This document shows, piece after piece, positions 42,967-51,420 of a DNA stretch of 64,000 nucleotides. Origin of the DNA: an uncultured Lachnospiraceae bacterium (lineage in GTDB: Bacteria > Bacillota > Clostridia > Lachnospirales > Lachnospiraceae); the NCBI GenBank assembly GCA_910585965.1, contig CAJUHH010000006.1:1-64000 (forward strand), given 5' to 3'. Position numbers and translations under genes: made by a program. The notes beneath the pieces were generated by a model. The model was not told where the DNA came from. It searched no databases and saw only the letters and a list, made by a program, of their open reading frames with translations. Positions within the stretch are counted from its first letter, which is position 1. Every line of letters starts with the position of its first letter.

Positions 42967-44562
42967 TCACCGCTGTTTGCTGTTCCTCTTTTCCTGTCCC
43001 AGCCTCATCTTCGCTGCCCCGATCCCCATCAACACAAAAATAAGAGACGTTCCTATAATCTGCTGATAACAGAGCACATTATGGGCAATATATCCCGCCG
43101 CTGCCAGCCCGGCGCCGAACATGACTGCCGACTCCTCATTCTCCTCTGACAACGCCGCCTTTATATAAGAATAAACAGAGGAAACAAAAATACCCAGATA
43201 AGCCAGCCCTCCGACCAGTCCATAATTGATCACCGCATTGAACCACTCGTTATGTACGTTCGGCACAAGCTGGTTATGCCAGAACTCGTTGATCGCATCC
43301 CCCATCAGCTCATAAGCATAAGGGGTAAAGCCATCCGGGCCGCAGCCGAACAATTTCCTCCATATAGAGAAATCGCCGAATACCGCCGCCCCTGTGCGCC
43401 AGATAAATCCTCTGCTGTTTCCCCACCATATCGTAAACCGAAAATAATTTTCCGTAGGGGAACCAGCAAAATACCCTTTTCCATGCAGGACAAACAGAAT
43501 AGCGATGCCTATGACCGCCGCTCCTGCCAATGTAAGATAAATTCCCCTGAAAATCAGGATATTCCTCCGCTTTCCGGCAATGCGTATTTTCTCTTTCCTG
43601 ACCAACAAATAAAAAACTGCCAAAACCGCCAGCAGGGGGTACAGCAATACGCTCTGCGCCGCTTTCAAATAAACAGCGTCAATTGGTATCATCCGTCCTC
43701 CGAACAGCCTTTCTCCTGCCCCCGTCGCCGCCGCAGCGCCCGTCGCAATCATCGCAAGCTCCATCAGCCGCATCACCCGTTCCCGATGCCCTGCCGCCAG
43801 CCATAACAAAACCATAAATGCCGCCGCAAGAGCAATCACCCCGCTGTCACAGTTCAGCACCATTTCCGCCGCACAGCCAATGCCGATGCAAATCCCCCAT
43901 AATATCCTTTTTTTCCCCGGCCGCGAGCAGAAATAAATCCCCATGCCCGCGATCAGCAATATGCTGATATAGCTGGATGTCCATGTCACCTGCCCAAGCG
44001 TAGTAACAAAATTCAACCGCACATCGTCCCCAAACCCTTTGTAAAGGTGCAGCACATCCACGCCGAAACGCTGTAAAATGATAATGAATCCCACTATAAC
44101 GCCGACTCCTGCAGCCGCCATATCCAAATAAGGCATTCCTTTATAACCGCAGGAAACCATAAAATAGATTCCTACAAACAACAGCTGCGCCACAAGGCCG
44201 GTATACCATGTATCCACCCCCCAGAGGGCCGATGCCCGGTCTGCCGCCGTTGCATAGGAAACCACTGCACAGACGAGGTAGCCCAGCACAAACCAGTCTG
44301 TCAGCAGCCATTTTCCCCCCAAGCTCTTCCGTCCCTTGCTTTCCCCCTTTTTCCGTTCCGGCAGATACCAGATCAGGCTTACCGCTAAAGCCGCAGCAGT
44401 GGAATATAAAAATAACGCCCATTTTTTATATACCAAATCCATATATCCATGCACAAGGAAAAGCGGATACACGCAAAGCATAATCGTTAAGTAAATATTT
44501 ACTGTCCAGGATTGGATCCGTTCCGAAACAGCCGCATAATCCCTGGATACTTTCTTTTTCAT
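42967..44562 (-). CDS. O-antigen ligase/polymerase-type membrane protein
   Basis: A polytopic protein of 531 residues with about twelve hydrophobic segments. The long extracytoplasmic loop near residues 385-445 contains the Wzy_C signature VHNEWFNAVINYGLVGGLAYLG, preceded by GCGPDGFTPYAYE. Such proteins polymerise or ligate lipid-linked sugars on the outer face. In Gram-positives the product is a cell-surface polysaccharide or teichoic-like polymer. The start ATG at 44562 follows GGTGGG; GTG at 44574 is an alternative. Upstream neighbours are murF and ddl. Confidence 0.82.
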   Translation of the reverse strand: MKKKVSRDYAAVSERIQSWTVNIYLTIMLCVYPLFLVHGYMDLVYKKWALFLYSTAAALAVSLIWYLPERKKGESKGRKSLGGKWLLTDWFVLGYLVCAVVSYATAADRASALWGVDTWYTGLVAQLLFVGIYFMVSCGYKGMPYLDMAAAGVGVIVGFIIILQRFGVDVLHLYKGFGDDVRLNFVTTLGQVTWTSSYISILLIAGMGIYFCSRPGKKRILWGICIGIGCAAEMVLNCDSGVIALAAAFMVLLWLAAGHRERVMRLMELAMIATGAAAATGAGERLFGGRMIPIDAVYLKAAQSVLLYPLLAVLAVFYLLVRKEKIRIAGKRRNILIFRGIYLTLAGAAVIGIAILFVLHGKGYFAGSPTENYFRFTIWWGNSRGFIWRTGAAVFGDFSIWRKLFGCGPDGFTPYAYELMGDAINEFWHNQLVPNVHNEWFNAVINYGLVGGLAYLGIFVSSVYSYIKAALSEENEESAVMFGAGLAAAGYIAHNVLCYQQIIGTSLIFVLMGIGAAKMRLGQEKRNSKQR

Positions 44563-44605
44563 CGTATTTCCCACCCTTACTCCTGCCGCTAAGTATCAAC
44601 CGCAA

Positions 44606-46003
44606 TCAATCCGTTCCGCGCAGGGTATTTGTTTCCCTCAGTACCTTTATGATTTCTTCAAAAGCCATGCCATGAGAAGCTTTTACAAGAATCGTATCTC
44701 CTGCTTTTATTACGTTTCCCTGCTCCTTCAAGAAGGACTCCTTATCCGGGAAATAATAAATCTCCAGTTGGATGCCCGCCTCGTATCCGCAGGCTCCTTC
44801 ATACATATCCTTGGCCAGGTTCCCGATACAGACAATCACATCGATGCCCTTCTCTGCCGCATAAGCGCCTGTCTGCCGGTGCAGCTCCCTTTCCTTCTCC
44901 CCCAGTTCAAACATATCCCCGAGTACCGCAACTTTCCTCCCTCCAGCGCATGACAACAGATCCAGGGCGGCGCGCATCGATACTGGATTAGCATTATAGC
45001 AGTCATCAAGGATCGTTTTGTCCCCTGCCTGTATCCGATTGCTTCTTCCTCCCACAGGCCGTACTGCCCCGATGCCCCGCAGAATCTCCTCGCCTTTCAG
45101 CTCCATCAGGCTTCCCACGCTGGCCGCCGCCAGCGCATTATAAACCATATGCTCTCCCGGCAGCGGAATCTGGACATCCAAAATCTCGTTTCCGATATGT
45201 ATCCTGGCCCGGCTTCCCTCCAGCCCCCTGCTTTCTATCCCGTCGGCATAAATCATATTGTCCTGTCCGATGCCGAAAGTCAGCGGCTTCCTTCCTTTTA
45301 CTTCTTCTATCGTCCTCAGCATATCATCGTCGCCGTTTATGCAGACAGCGCCGTCCTCGTTCATACAATCAAAGATTTCCGATTTCGCCTTCAATATGCC
45401 TTCCCTTGACTTCAGGTTTTCCAGATGGCATTGGCCGATATTGGTCAGCACGCAGATATCCGGCTTCGCAATCTCGCTTAATCGGTGCATTTCGCCGAAA
45501 TCGCTGATACCCATTTCCACAACTGCGACTTCATGCTCTTCCCTGATCTTCAGTATCGTCAGGGGAAGCCCTATTTCATTATTGAAATTTCCTTCCGTTT
45601 TTAATACCTTATACTTCGTTTCCAGCACGGAGGCAATAAACTCTTTCGTACTTGTTTTTCCAACGCTCCCCGTAATGCCCACTACCGTGATTCCCAGGCT
45701 CTGCCTATAAAAACGAGCCAGGTCTTTCAATGCCTGGAAAGAATTTTTCACTAAAATATAAACGCCCGCTTCATCCTTGGGTTCCCGTTCACAGATCACG
45801 CCTGCCGCGCCCTTTTCAAAAACCTGGGGAATAAAATCATGCCCGTTCACCCGCTCCCCTTTCGTGGCAATAAACAAATCATTTTCTCCTGCCTGCCGGG
45901 AATCCAGCGTCACGCCGGACACCTCCCTGTCCTCTTCTGGATAATAATTATAAAGAGTTCCTTTACAAATCTTCGCTATATTCCTTAATGTCAAAAATCT
46001 CAT
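44606..46003 (-). CDS. murF: UDP-MurNAc-tripeptide--D-Ala-D-Ala ligase
   Basis: Last cytoplasmic step of peptidoglycan precursor assembly. Mur-ligase fold: N-terminal LDSRQAGENDLFIATKGERVNGHDF, P-loop GITGSVGKTSTKE (near 110), EMGISDFGEM, TNIGQCHLE, and the C-terminal ILDDCYNANPVSMRAAL plus AVLGDMFELGE. 465 residues. The start at 46003 follows GGGG by 9 bases; longer in-frame starts overlap ddl. Cotranscribed after ddl (the longest frame would overlap; the chosen start leaves 37 bases). Confidence 0.95.
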   Translation of the reverse strand: MRFLTLRNIAKICKGTLYNYYPEEDREVSGVTLDSRQAGENDLFIATKGERVNGHDFIPQVFEKGAAGVICEREPKDEAGVYILVKNSFQALKDLARFYRQSLGITVVGITGSVGKTSTKEFIASVLETKYKVLKTEGNFNNEIGLPLTILKIREEHEVAVVEMGISDFGEMHRLSEIAKPDICVLTNIGQCHLENLKSREGILKAKSEIFDCMNEDGAVCINGDDDMLRTIEEVKGRKPLTFGIGQDNMIYADGIESRGLEGSRARIHIGNEILDVQIPLPGEHMVYNALAAASVGSLMELKGEEILRGIGAVRPVGGRSNRIQAGDKTILDDCYNANPVSMRAALDLLSCAGGRKVAVLGDMFELGEKERELHRQTGAYAAEKGIDVIVCIGNLAKDMYEGACGYEAGIQLEIYYFPDKESFLKEQGNVIKAGDTILVKASHGMAFEEIIKVLRETNTLRGTD

Positions 46004-46040
46004 CCTATTTTTCCCCATTTCCGCGCCATATCCGTTTCCT

Positions 46041-47072
46041 TTATCTGCTCTTCCATGCGGATTCCATGATTTTTTCGCAAAGCTGCCCAAAATCTATCCC
46101 CGCCGCTTTCGCCTCCTGCGGAAGCAGGGAAATAGGCGTCATCCCGGGCAGAGTATTTGCCTCCAGACAGAAAATCTCTTCCTCATCGCTCATCATAAAA
46201 TCCATCCGTGCATAATTTTTCAGCCGAAGCACCTGGAATACTCTTTCCGCCAAATGCTGCAATTCCCTTGTTTTCTGGCCGGACAGGACGGCCGGGCAAG
46301 TTTCCACCGTATTTCCTGCCTGATATTTATTCTTGTAATCGTAAAACCCGCTGACAGGCGCGATCTCGATAACAGGCAGCGCCTTGCCGTCCATCACGCC
46401 TACGGAGAATTCCCTTCCTTTTATGTACTGCTCCACCACCACTTTATCATCGTAGCGGAAGCCTTCCTCCAAAGCCGCCTCATATTCCTTTTCATCCCTG
46501 GCGATGCATACTCCCACGCTGGAGCCGCCGCTGCAGGACTTCACCACGCAAGGGAAGGGAATGACTCCTTCATACGTTTCTCCCTTTTTCAGGCAGATTC
46601 CTTTCGGGGTCGGTATCCCATGATAATCAAACAATTCTTTCGCCAGCCCCTTATCCATGCAAAGCGCCGAACTGACATAATCCGTTCCCGTATAGGTAAT
46701 TCCCATCAAATCGAAGCATGCCTGGATCTTCCCGTTTTCGCCGTTCTCCCCGTGAAGCGCCATAAATACCACATCCGCTTCCTGGCAGATTGCAATCACA
46801 TGAGGGCCGAAAAAATTCTTGTCCCCGTCTTTCCTCAGTGCTTTTACTGCTTCGATATCCGGGTTGTCTATGCCGATATCCCCGATCTCCTTCGCCCAGT
46901 CTTCCTCTTTTTCAAAAATCCCTTCTATGTCTTCTCCTGTATATCCCAGATACACATCCAGCAAAACCGCCTGATGCCCATTCTTCCTTACTGCTTCATA
47001 AATCATCTTCCCGGAACTTAAGGCCACATCCCGTTCCGTGCTGATTCCCCCCGTCAAAACGACAACTTTCAT
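46041..47072 (-). CDS. ddl: D-alanine--D-alanine ligase
   Basis: ATP-grasp ligase making the D-Ala-D-Ala that MurF attaches. N-terminal VLTGGISTERDVALSSG, then ALHGENGENGKIQACFDLMGITYTG, central KSCSGGSSVGV, and the Mg/ATP block ARMDFMMSDEEEIFCLEANTLPGMTPISLLPQEA. 343 residues, normal. GGATGGGAAT precedes the start. The murF neighbour confirms the role. Confidence 0.95.
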   Translation of the reverse strand: MKVVVLTGGISTERDVALSSGKMIYEAVRKNGHQAVLLDVYLGYTGEDIEGIFEKEEDWAKEIGDIGIDNPDIEAVKALRKDGDKNFFGPHVIAICQEADVVFMALHGENGENGKIQACFDLMGITYTGTDYVSSALCMDKGLAKELFDYHGIPTPKGICLKKGETYEGVIPFPCVVKSCSGGSSVGVCIARDEKEYEAALEEGFRYDDKVVVEQYIKGREFSVGVMDGKALPVIEIAPVSGFYDYKNKYQAGNTVETCPAVLSGQKTRELQHLAERVFQVLRLKNYARMDFMMSDEEEIFCLEANTLPGMTPISLLPQEAKAAGIDFGQLCEKIMESAWKSR

Positions 47073-47138
47073 ATTCCCATCCTGCCCTTCTTTTCCTTTC
47101 CCACTATTATACTCCTCCCCATGCCCACAGGTAAATAC

Positions 47139-48362
47139 CTATTCTTGCTGATACGCGATTTCCCCATCGATCAGCGTACAATAAACTTTTGTAAACACTT
47201 CCAGAGGATTTCCGTCAAAAATAGCGATATCCGCATCTTTTCCGATTTCCAGGCTTCCCACCCTCTCGTCCACCCTGCATATTTGCGCCGCATGGATCGT
47301 GATCGCCCGGAGCGCTGTATCCAAAGGCATGCCGGACTTTACGCACAGTCCTGCGCACAAAGGCAGGGATTGGATCAGCGATACGGGATGATCCGTCGTA
47401 ATCGCTACTTTCAGCCCCGCCGCACTTAATATCCCGGCTGTCTTAAACGCCACGTTCTGTACCTCGATCTTGCTCCGGCTGGACAGATCAGGCCCCACGA
47501 TCGCCGGATAACCCTCTTTTGCCAGCTCCTCCGCGATCAGATGGCCTTCGCTGCAATGGTCCAGCGTCATATCCAGACCGAACTCTTTTGCGATCCTGAT
47601 TGCTGTAAAAATATCATCCACCCGGTGGACATGGGCTTTCAGGGGGATTTTCCCTTCAAATACCGGAACCCAGCATTCATAATGAAAATCCTCTTCGAAC
47701 CCTTCCCCCGCTTTTTTCGCCCTTTTCTTCTTTTCCACATATTTCTTTGCCTGAAAAAGCTCTTCCCGCAGCATACCGGCCACCGCCATTCGCGTAACCG
47801 GCATTTTCCCCTGCCCAGAAAAATTCACCTTCGGATTTTCTCCGAAGGCTACTTTCATTGCCGCAGGCGCGAGGACGACCAGGTCATCGATCCTTCTTCC
47901 CTTTGTCTTGATAAAGGCGAACTGCCCGCCTACCACGTTAGAGCTTCCCGGGCCGACCATCGCCGAAGTAATTCCGGCCCGGACTGCGTCATCAAACGCC
48001 GCATCCATGGAGTGAATCGCATCCATCGCCCGGAGATAAGGGGTAATGGGCTGGACGTTCTCATTACAGTCGTCCCCCTCCATACCCTTCTTCTCCTCCG
48101 TGATCCCCATATGGCAGTGTGCCTCAATAATGCCCGGCATCACCAGCCTGCCGCTAGCATCTATGACATCAATGTCAGCGCTCCTTTTCGGGATGCTTCC
48201 CAATTCCTCCATATCTCCTATTTGCGAGATCTTTCCGTTTTCCATACAAAGAAATCCGTTTTCATATTCTGCCTTTACTTTTTCTTTTTTCTTCTCTGCC
48301 GTTTTCTCCGCCATAGTCATGATCCGGCCGTTGATTATATATCTTTGCATTCCGATAACCAT
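47139..48362 (-). CDS. Metal-dependent amidohydrolase
   Basis: A 407-residue TIM-barrel hydrolase of the amidohydrolase superfamily: metal ligands in MPGIIEAHCHMGITE, a second-site His in LKAHVHRVDD, HCSEGHLIA, and the terminal Asp in AITTDHPVS. The C-terminal part DADIAIFDGNPLE is the usual return to the beta-sandwich domain. Members close to imidazolonepropionase/prolidase-type enzymes are common in Clostridia; the substrate cannot be told from sequence. Lies upstream of ddl on the same strand, 66 bases away. Confidence 0.85.
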   Translation of the reverse strand: MVIGMQRYIINGRIMTMAEKTAEKKKEKVKAEYENGFLCMENGKISQIGDMEELGSIPKRSADIDVIDASGRLVMPGIIEAHCHMGITEEKKGMEGDDCNENVQPITPYLRAMDAIHSMDAAFDDAVRAGITSAMVGPGSSNVVGGQFAFIKTKGRRIDDLVVLAPAAMKVAFGENPKVNFSGQGKMPVTRMAVAGMLREELFQAKKYVEKKKRAKKAGEGFEEDFHYECWVPVFEGKIPLKAHVHRVDDIFTAIRIAKEFGLDMTLDHCSEGHLIAEELAKEGYPAIVGPDLSSRSKIEVQNVAFKTAGILSAAGLKVAITTDHPVSLIQSLPLCAGLCVKSGMPLDTALRAITIHAAQICRVDERVGSLEIGKDADIAIFDGNPLEVFTKVYCTLIDGEIAYQQE

Positions 48363-48417
48363 TTAACCATTCCTTTTCCATTTCCATAACCGCAAGCCTT
48401 TGCCCGAGCCAGCAAAT

Positions 48418-49407
48418 TTAATGAAGCTTCGTCATCGGATTGACCGGAGTCCCATCCTTTGTCAGCTTAAAATATACGTTGCAGCCTTCTACCACATAAT
48501 ATTTTGTCGGGGCCGCCACGCTTCCGATCATGTCGCCCTGATTTACAAAACCGCCTTCCGATACGGTAATGTCTTTCAACTGCCCATAGGTCAGTTCATA
48601 CCCGTTGCCCAGTTCCATAACTACTACATTCCCCAGCTCGGAATCCGTATAAATTCTGTTCACTTTTCCGTTTGCCGCCGCCGTAATGGTCTCTCCCTCC
48701 ACTGCGGAAATGATGATTGCCGGATTGTACTTATATTGTTCCAACGTAGGAAAATAAACGGTCTTGTCCATGCTGTAATTGATCAGCACATTTCCTACAA
48801 TAGGCCACGCCAGCGTATCCTTATCGCTGAATGTGAGAGCCGGCTGGATGGAAGTGGAAGTAGCGATCGCCATGGTATCCTCCATTTCTTCCATGCGGGC
48901 TACTTCTTCCAAGGTTGCCGAATCGATATTTTCATCGATCATCCCTTCTTCGCCCTTTTCATTTTTCTCTTTATCCTTCTGGCTGTCTTTGCTTTCTGCT
49001 TTTTTTCCTTTCTCCTCTTCGCCCTCTTTCTTGTCACTCTCTGCCTGTTCTTCCGTATTTTCTTCACTATCCTCATTCTCTACGCTGGGAGAATTTGTCT
49101 CCTGGAAATATGGATCATAATCCAGATCATCCGCAGTTACGGCATTCTCATGGATTCCTTCTGTCCCTGCCGCATTCAGGCCCTCTGCGCCGTCCATTAT
49201 CCCTTGCACCGCGTCCCCTTCATTTTTCGCCAGTTCCGCAGACTCATTCTCGATAGCGCTGAAATCGACCACGTATCCATCGTTTTTTTCTTCATTGCTT
49301 CCCCTGAAAAATAATCCCGTTGCCGTTAAAGCGGCCAGCACAAACACCGATGAAAGCACCACAATCATTTTTTCTTTTTTGGCGCCGTTTCTGTTTCCTC
49401 TTTTCAT
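48418..49407 (-). CDS. spoIIQ: SpoIIQ-like M23 protein with degenerate active site
   Basis: A 329-residue membrane protein: N-terminal transmembrane helix (about 13-34), an acidic and Lys-rich linker (about 90-150), and a LytM/M23 fold (about 185-325: PIVGNVLINYSMDKTV, AAANGKVNRIY, GNVVVMELGNGYELTYGQL). All zinc ligands of active M23 enzymes are replaced: no His in the first block, YGQL instead of YAHL, and CNVYFKL instead of HLHFE. This matches SpoIIQ of Bacillus, which acts as a scaffold spanning the intermembrane space with SpoIIIAH. It follows spoIID, supporting the call. The start at 49407 has the better SD spacing (7 bases after AGGAGG). Confidence 0.77.
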   Translation of the reverse strand: MKRGNRNGAKKEKMIVVLSSVFVLAALTATGLFFRGSNEEKNDGYVVDFSAIENESAELAKNEGDAVQGIMDGAEGLNAAGTEGIHENAVTADDLDYDPYFQETNSPSVENEDSEENTEEQAESDKKEGEEEKGKKAESKDSQKDKEKNEKGEEGMIDENIDSATLEEVARMEEMEDTMAIATSTSIQPALTFSDKDTLAWPIVGNVLINYSMDKTVYFPTLEQYKYNPAIIISAVEGETITAAANGKVNRIYTDSELGNVVVMELGNGYELTYGQLKDITVSEGGFVNQGDMIGSVAAPTKYYVVEGCNVYFKLTKDGTPVNPMTKLH

Positions 49408-49491
49408 TTTCATTCCTCCTAACAGAATTTATATCAGATTCTCATTTTCGGTTTTGATTCCTCATCGATAGTTTTGCCTGTTTCGGATTCT

Positions 49492-50562
49492 TTATTCAGT
49501 TTTTTCTATGACAATTTCCGAGAAAAAGTAGTTTAATATGTCAATATAGTCGCTTCCTTTTTTTGCTGCCTCATTAGCCCCGTACTGGCAAAAGCCCAGG
49601 CCATGTCCCACCCCCTTTGATTTAATAATGATTGCCCCTTCTTCCTCCTGCCATTCGAAGCAGGAGGAATTGAGTGAAAATGCTTTGCGGAATACCTCTC
49701 CTGTAACCGTTCCTTTCTCCGAGCGGATTTCCAGCACATATCCTGCCCGGTCTCTGCGAAGGGAAAATACCTCTTCCAGAGCCTCCCCTTCCTCCCAGAC
49801 GATTTTCGGACACAGTTCCTGCATTTTTTCCAGGAAATCCGCTTTGCTTATTCTTATGCTATGTATATAGTCCTCCGAGGTAAAATCCCTTCCGCAGACA
49901 ACAGACTTCAAATATTTATAGTTTTCGCTTCCAAACACTTCATTCCCGTTACGTGTCGCCCCGGCACTGACTGCAAAATAAGGAGCATTGATCGGATATC
50001 CCTCATAAGCCAGATACATCCCCCTCGTGCTGCTTACCGCCTCTTTGCATTTTTCATAGATGTCCCCGTCCGTTTTCACAAGATTGCTTTCTACATATAT
50101 GTATCCCTTTTGTAAAGGGGGGGCCTTTCCTTCTTGTTCTTCCCCGGCGCTGTCGTAATACAAACGCATCATTTCCGTCCGCAGCACCACCGCCTGAGCC
50201 TTCAGCGCCTCCATCTCATATTCCATATTGATCGTGGAAGGCAGCCGGCTGACCAGGTACGTTTCCAAGGGCATCTTCTCTGTTCCCGCAGCTGTCGTAT
50301 TGCATACAATAAATTCTGCTTTTCCGATATCCTCTTCAAATAATTCCGGCCCCGCCTCCCCATTTTTTATCCATTCCGTCCCTCCCTCTGCATTATCTCC
50401 TTCCCCTTCCCGTCCTTCACTCCCCGCATTTCCAAAGAAAAAGGACACGATATAAGGAAGCAAAAAAATAAACAGAAGGACGGCGGCCACATCCCGGTAA
50501 TCCGGTCTTGATCCGCTCCTTCTGCCTTTGATTCCATTTTTCATGATTTCTAATTTTTTCAT
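49492..50562 (-). CDS. spoIID: Stage II sporulation protein D
   Basis: A 356-residue lytic transglycosylase acting with SpoIIP and SpoIIM in engulfment. N-terminal transmembrane helix (about 25-43), then the SpoIID domain with MPLETYLVSRLPSTINMEYEMEALKAQAVVLRTEM (catalytic Glu region), YFAVSAGATRNGNEVFG and the C-terminal GVGHGLGFCQYGANEAAKKGSDYIDILNYFF. Start at 50562 with AGGGG 6 bases away; the SD is part of a GACACC/GGTGTC hairpin. Upstream lies a toxin-antitoxin pair. Confidence 0.92.
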   Translation of the reverse strand: MKKLEIMKNGIKGRRSGSRPDYRDVAAVLLFIFLLPYIVSFFFGNAGSEGREGEGDNAEGGTEWIKNGEAGPELFEEDIGKAEFIVCNTTAAGTEKMPLETYLVSRLPSTINMEYEMEALKAQAVVLRTEMMRLYYDSAGEEQEGKAPPLQKGYIYVESNLVKTDGDIYEKCKEAVSSTRGMYLAYEGYPINAPYFAVSAGATRNGNEVFGSENYKYLKSVVCGRDFTSEDYIHSIRISKADFLEKMQELCPKIVWEEGEALEEVFSLRRDRAGYVLEIRSEKGTVTGEVFRKAFSLNSSCFEWQEEEGAIIIKSKGVGHGLGFCQYGANEAAKKGSDYIDILNYFFSEIVIEKTE

Positions 50563-50564
50563 AT

Positions 50565-50608
50565 GACACCCCTACACTATTGTATGTATTGGTGTCCTTT
50601 TTATGCCG
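50565..50608 (-). repeat. Palindromic repeat copy 1, in the spoIID leader
   Basis: GACACCC, ACTATTGTATGTA and CCTTTTTAT recur in the same order at 51320-51360, so the toxin-antitoxin genes lie between two direct copies. In this copy GACACC (50565-50570) pairs with GGTGTC (50591-50596), and on the minus strand that arm covers part of the spoIID SD. Confidence 0.6.
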
Positions 50609-50647
50609 CCGGGGAACTAAGCGACAAGATAATTTAAAATTCTAGTT

Positions 50648-50908
50648 TTAGTTCTCATAATGCCCTTTACATGAAATAATATAAATTACATTGTTTCGTT
50701 CAAAATAAACAATCCGATTTGCTTCATCGATGCGTCTGCTCCAATATCCTCTTAAATTTCCTTTTAACGGCTCTGGTTTCCCAATACCATCATAAGGAGT
50801 TCGTTTCATATCATGTATAAGTGCATTAATACGTTTCAATGTTTTTTTATCTTGTATTTGCCAGTAAAGATAATCTTCCCACGCCCTGTCTTCCCACAGA
50901 AGCCTCAT
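50648..50908 (-). CDS. yoeB: YoeB-family toxin (mRNA interferase)
   Basis: An 86-residue RelE-fold RNase cleaving mRNA on the ribosome. Family marks: WEDRAWEDYLYWQIQDKKTLKRIN at the N-terminus, PEPLKGNLRGYWSRRIDEANRIVY, and the C-terminal CKGHYEN containing the catalytic His-Tyr pair. Its start codon overlaps the antitoxin stop (TAATG), so the two are translationally coupled. Confidence 0.93.
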   Translation of the reverse strand: MRLLWEDRAWEDYLYWQIQDKKTLKRINALIHDMKRTPYDGIGKPEPLKGNLRGYWSRRIDEANRIVYFERNNVIYIISCKGHYEN

Positions 50909-51177
50909 TATTCATCCCCCTCTATTAGCTCGTGTTCGGTAAAATTTGCCCGTCCCTGATCAATATCATGTACTATTTTTTCCAAATGACGAATATTGCT
51001 TTCCGAATAAAATGGATCAACGCATACATCAAAAGGAATGCGTTTTTCACGGCTTACCTTTTTTGCAAAAATGGTGAAAGCCGTCGTCATTGACATTCCT
51101 AACTCAGAACACGCCTGCTCCATGCTCTTTTTCAAATCTGCATCCATACGAAAATTTACATTTACTGCTTGTGCCAT
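50908..51177 (-). CDS. RelB/DinJ-family antitoxin
   Basis: An 89-residue antitoxin: ribbon-helix-helix N-terminus (VNVNFRMDADLKKSMEQACSELGMSMTTAFTIFAKKV) for DNA binding, then a toxin-binding C-terminal tail. RelB-type antitoxins often pair with YoeB/RelE toxins. ATG at 51177 is used, with GGGAG 8 bases ahead. First gene of the operon, behind a consensus promoter with a palindrome in the spacer. Confidence 0.9.
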   Translation of the reverse strand: MAQAVNVNFRMDADLKKSMEQACSELGMSMTTAFTIFAKKVSREKRIPFDVCVDPFYSESNIRHLEKIVHDIDQGRANFTEHELIEGDE

Positions 51178-51205
51178 ATTCCACACTCCCTTCTTTCTAT
51201 TTCAT

Positions 51206-51234
51206 ATTATATATTAATATAAAGAAAAAATCAA
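51206..51234 (-). promoter_or_regulatory. Promoter and operator of the toxin-antitoxin operon
   Basis: Minus-strand TTGATT and TATAAT are 17 bp apart. A perfect 12-bp palindrome, TATATTAATATA (51210-51221), overlaps the -10 edge and spacer and would suit binding by the antitoxin. The rest of 51235-51420 is AT-rich with one palindromic repeat and no gene. Confidence 0.7.
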
Positions 51235-51319
51235 TAATATTCATTACTATATCATTACGTTTTTGTATTTTTAACTATTTTTTTATTTCAAGGCATATTA
51301 TCCTTCATACGTCAAAAAG

Positions 51320-51360
51320 GACACCCAATACTATTGTATGTACCAATGCCCTTTTTATCC
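51320..51360 (-). repeat. Palindromic repeat copy 2, beyond the TA operon
   Basis: Direct copy of the repeat at 50565-50608 (about three quarters identical). Read on the minus strand it ends GTGTCC-TTTTTG, just after the stop of the gene at 51421, so it probably works as that gene's terminator. Confidence 0.6.
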
Positions 51361-51420
51361 TATTAAAAACCTCTATTCACTTTATATCTACATGCTTTGC
51401 GTTCCCATCACAAAATGCAT

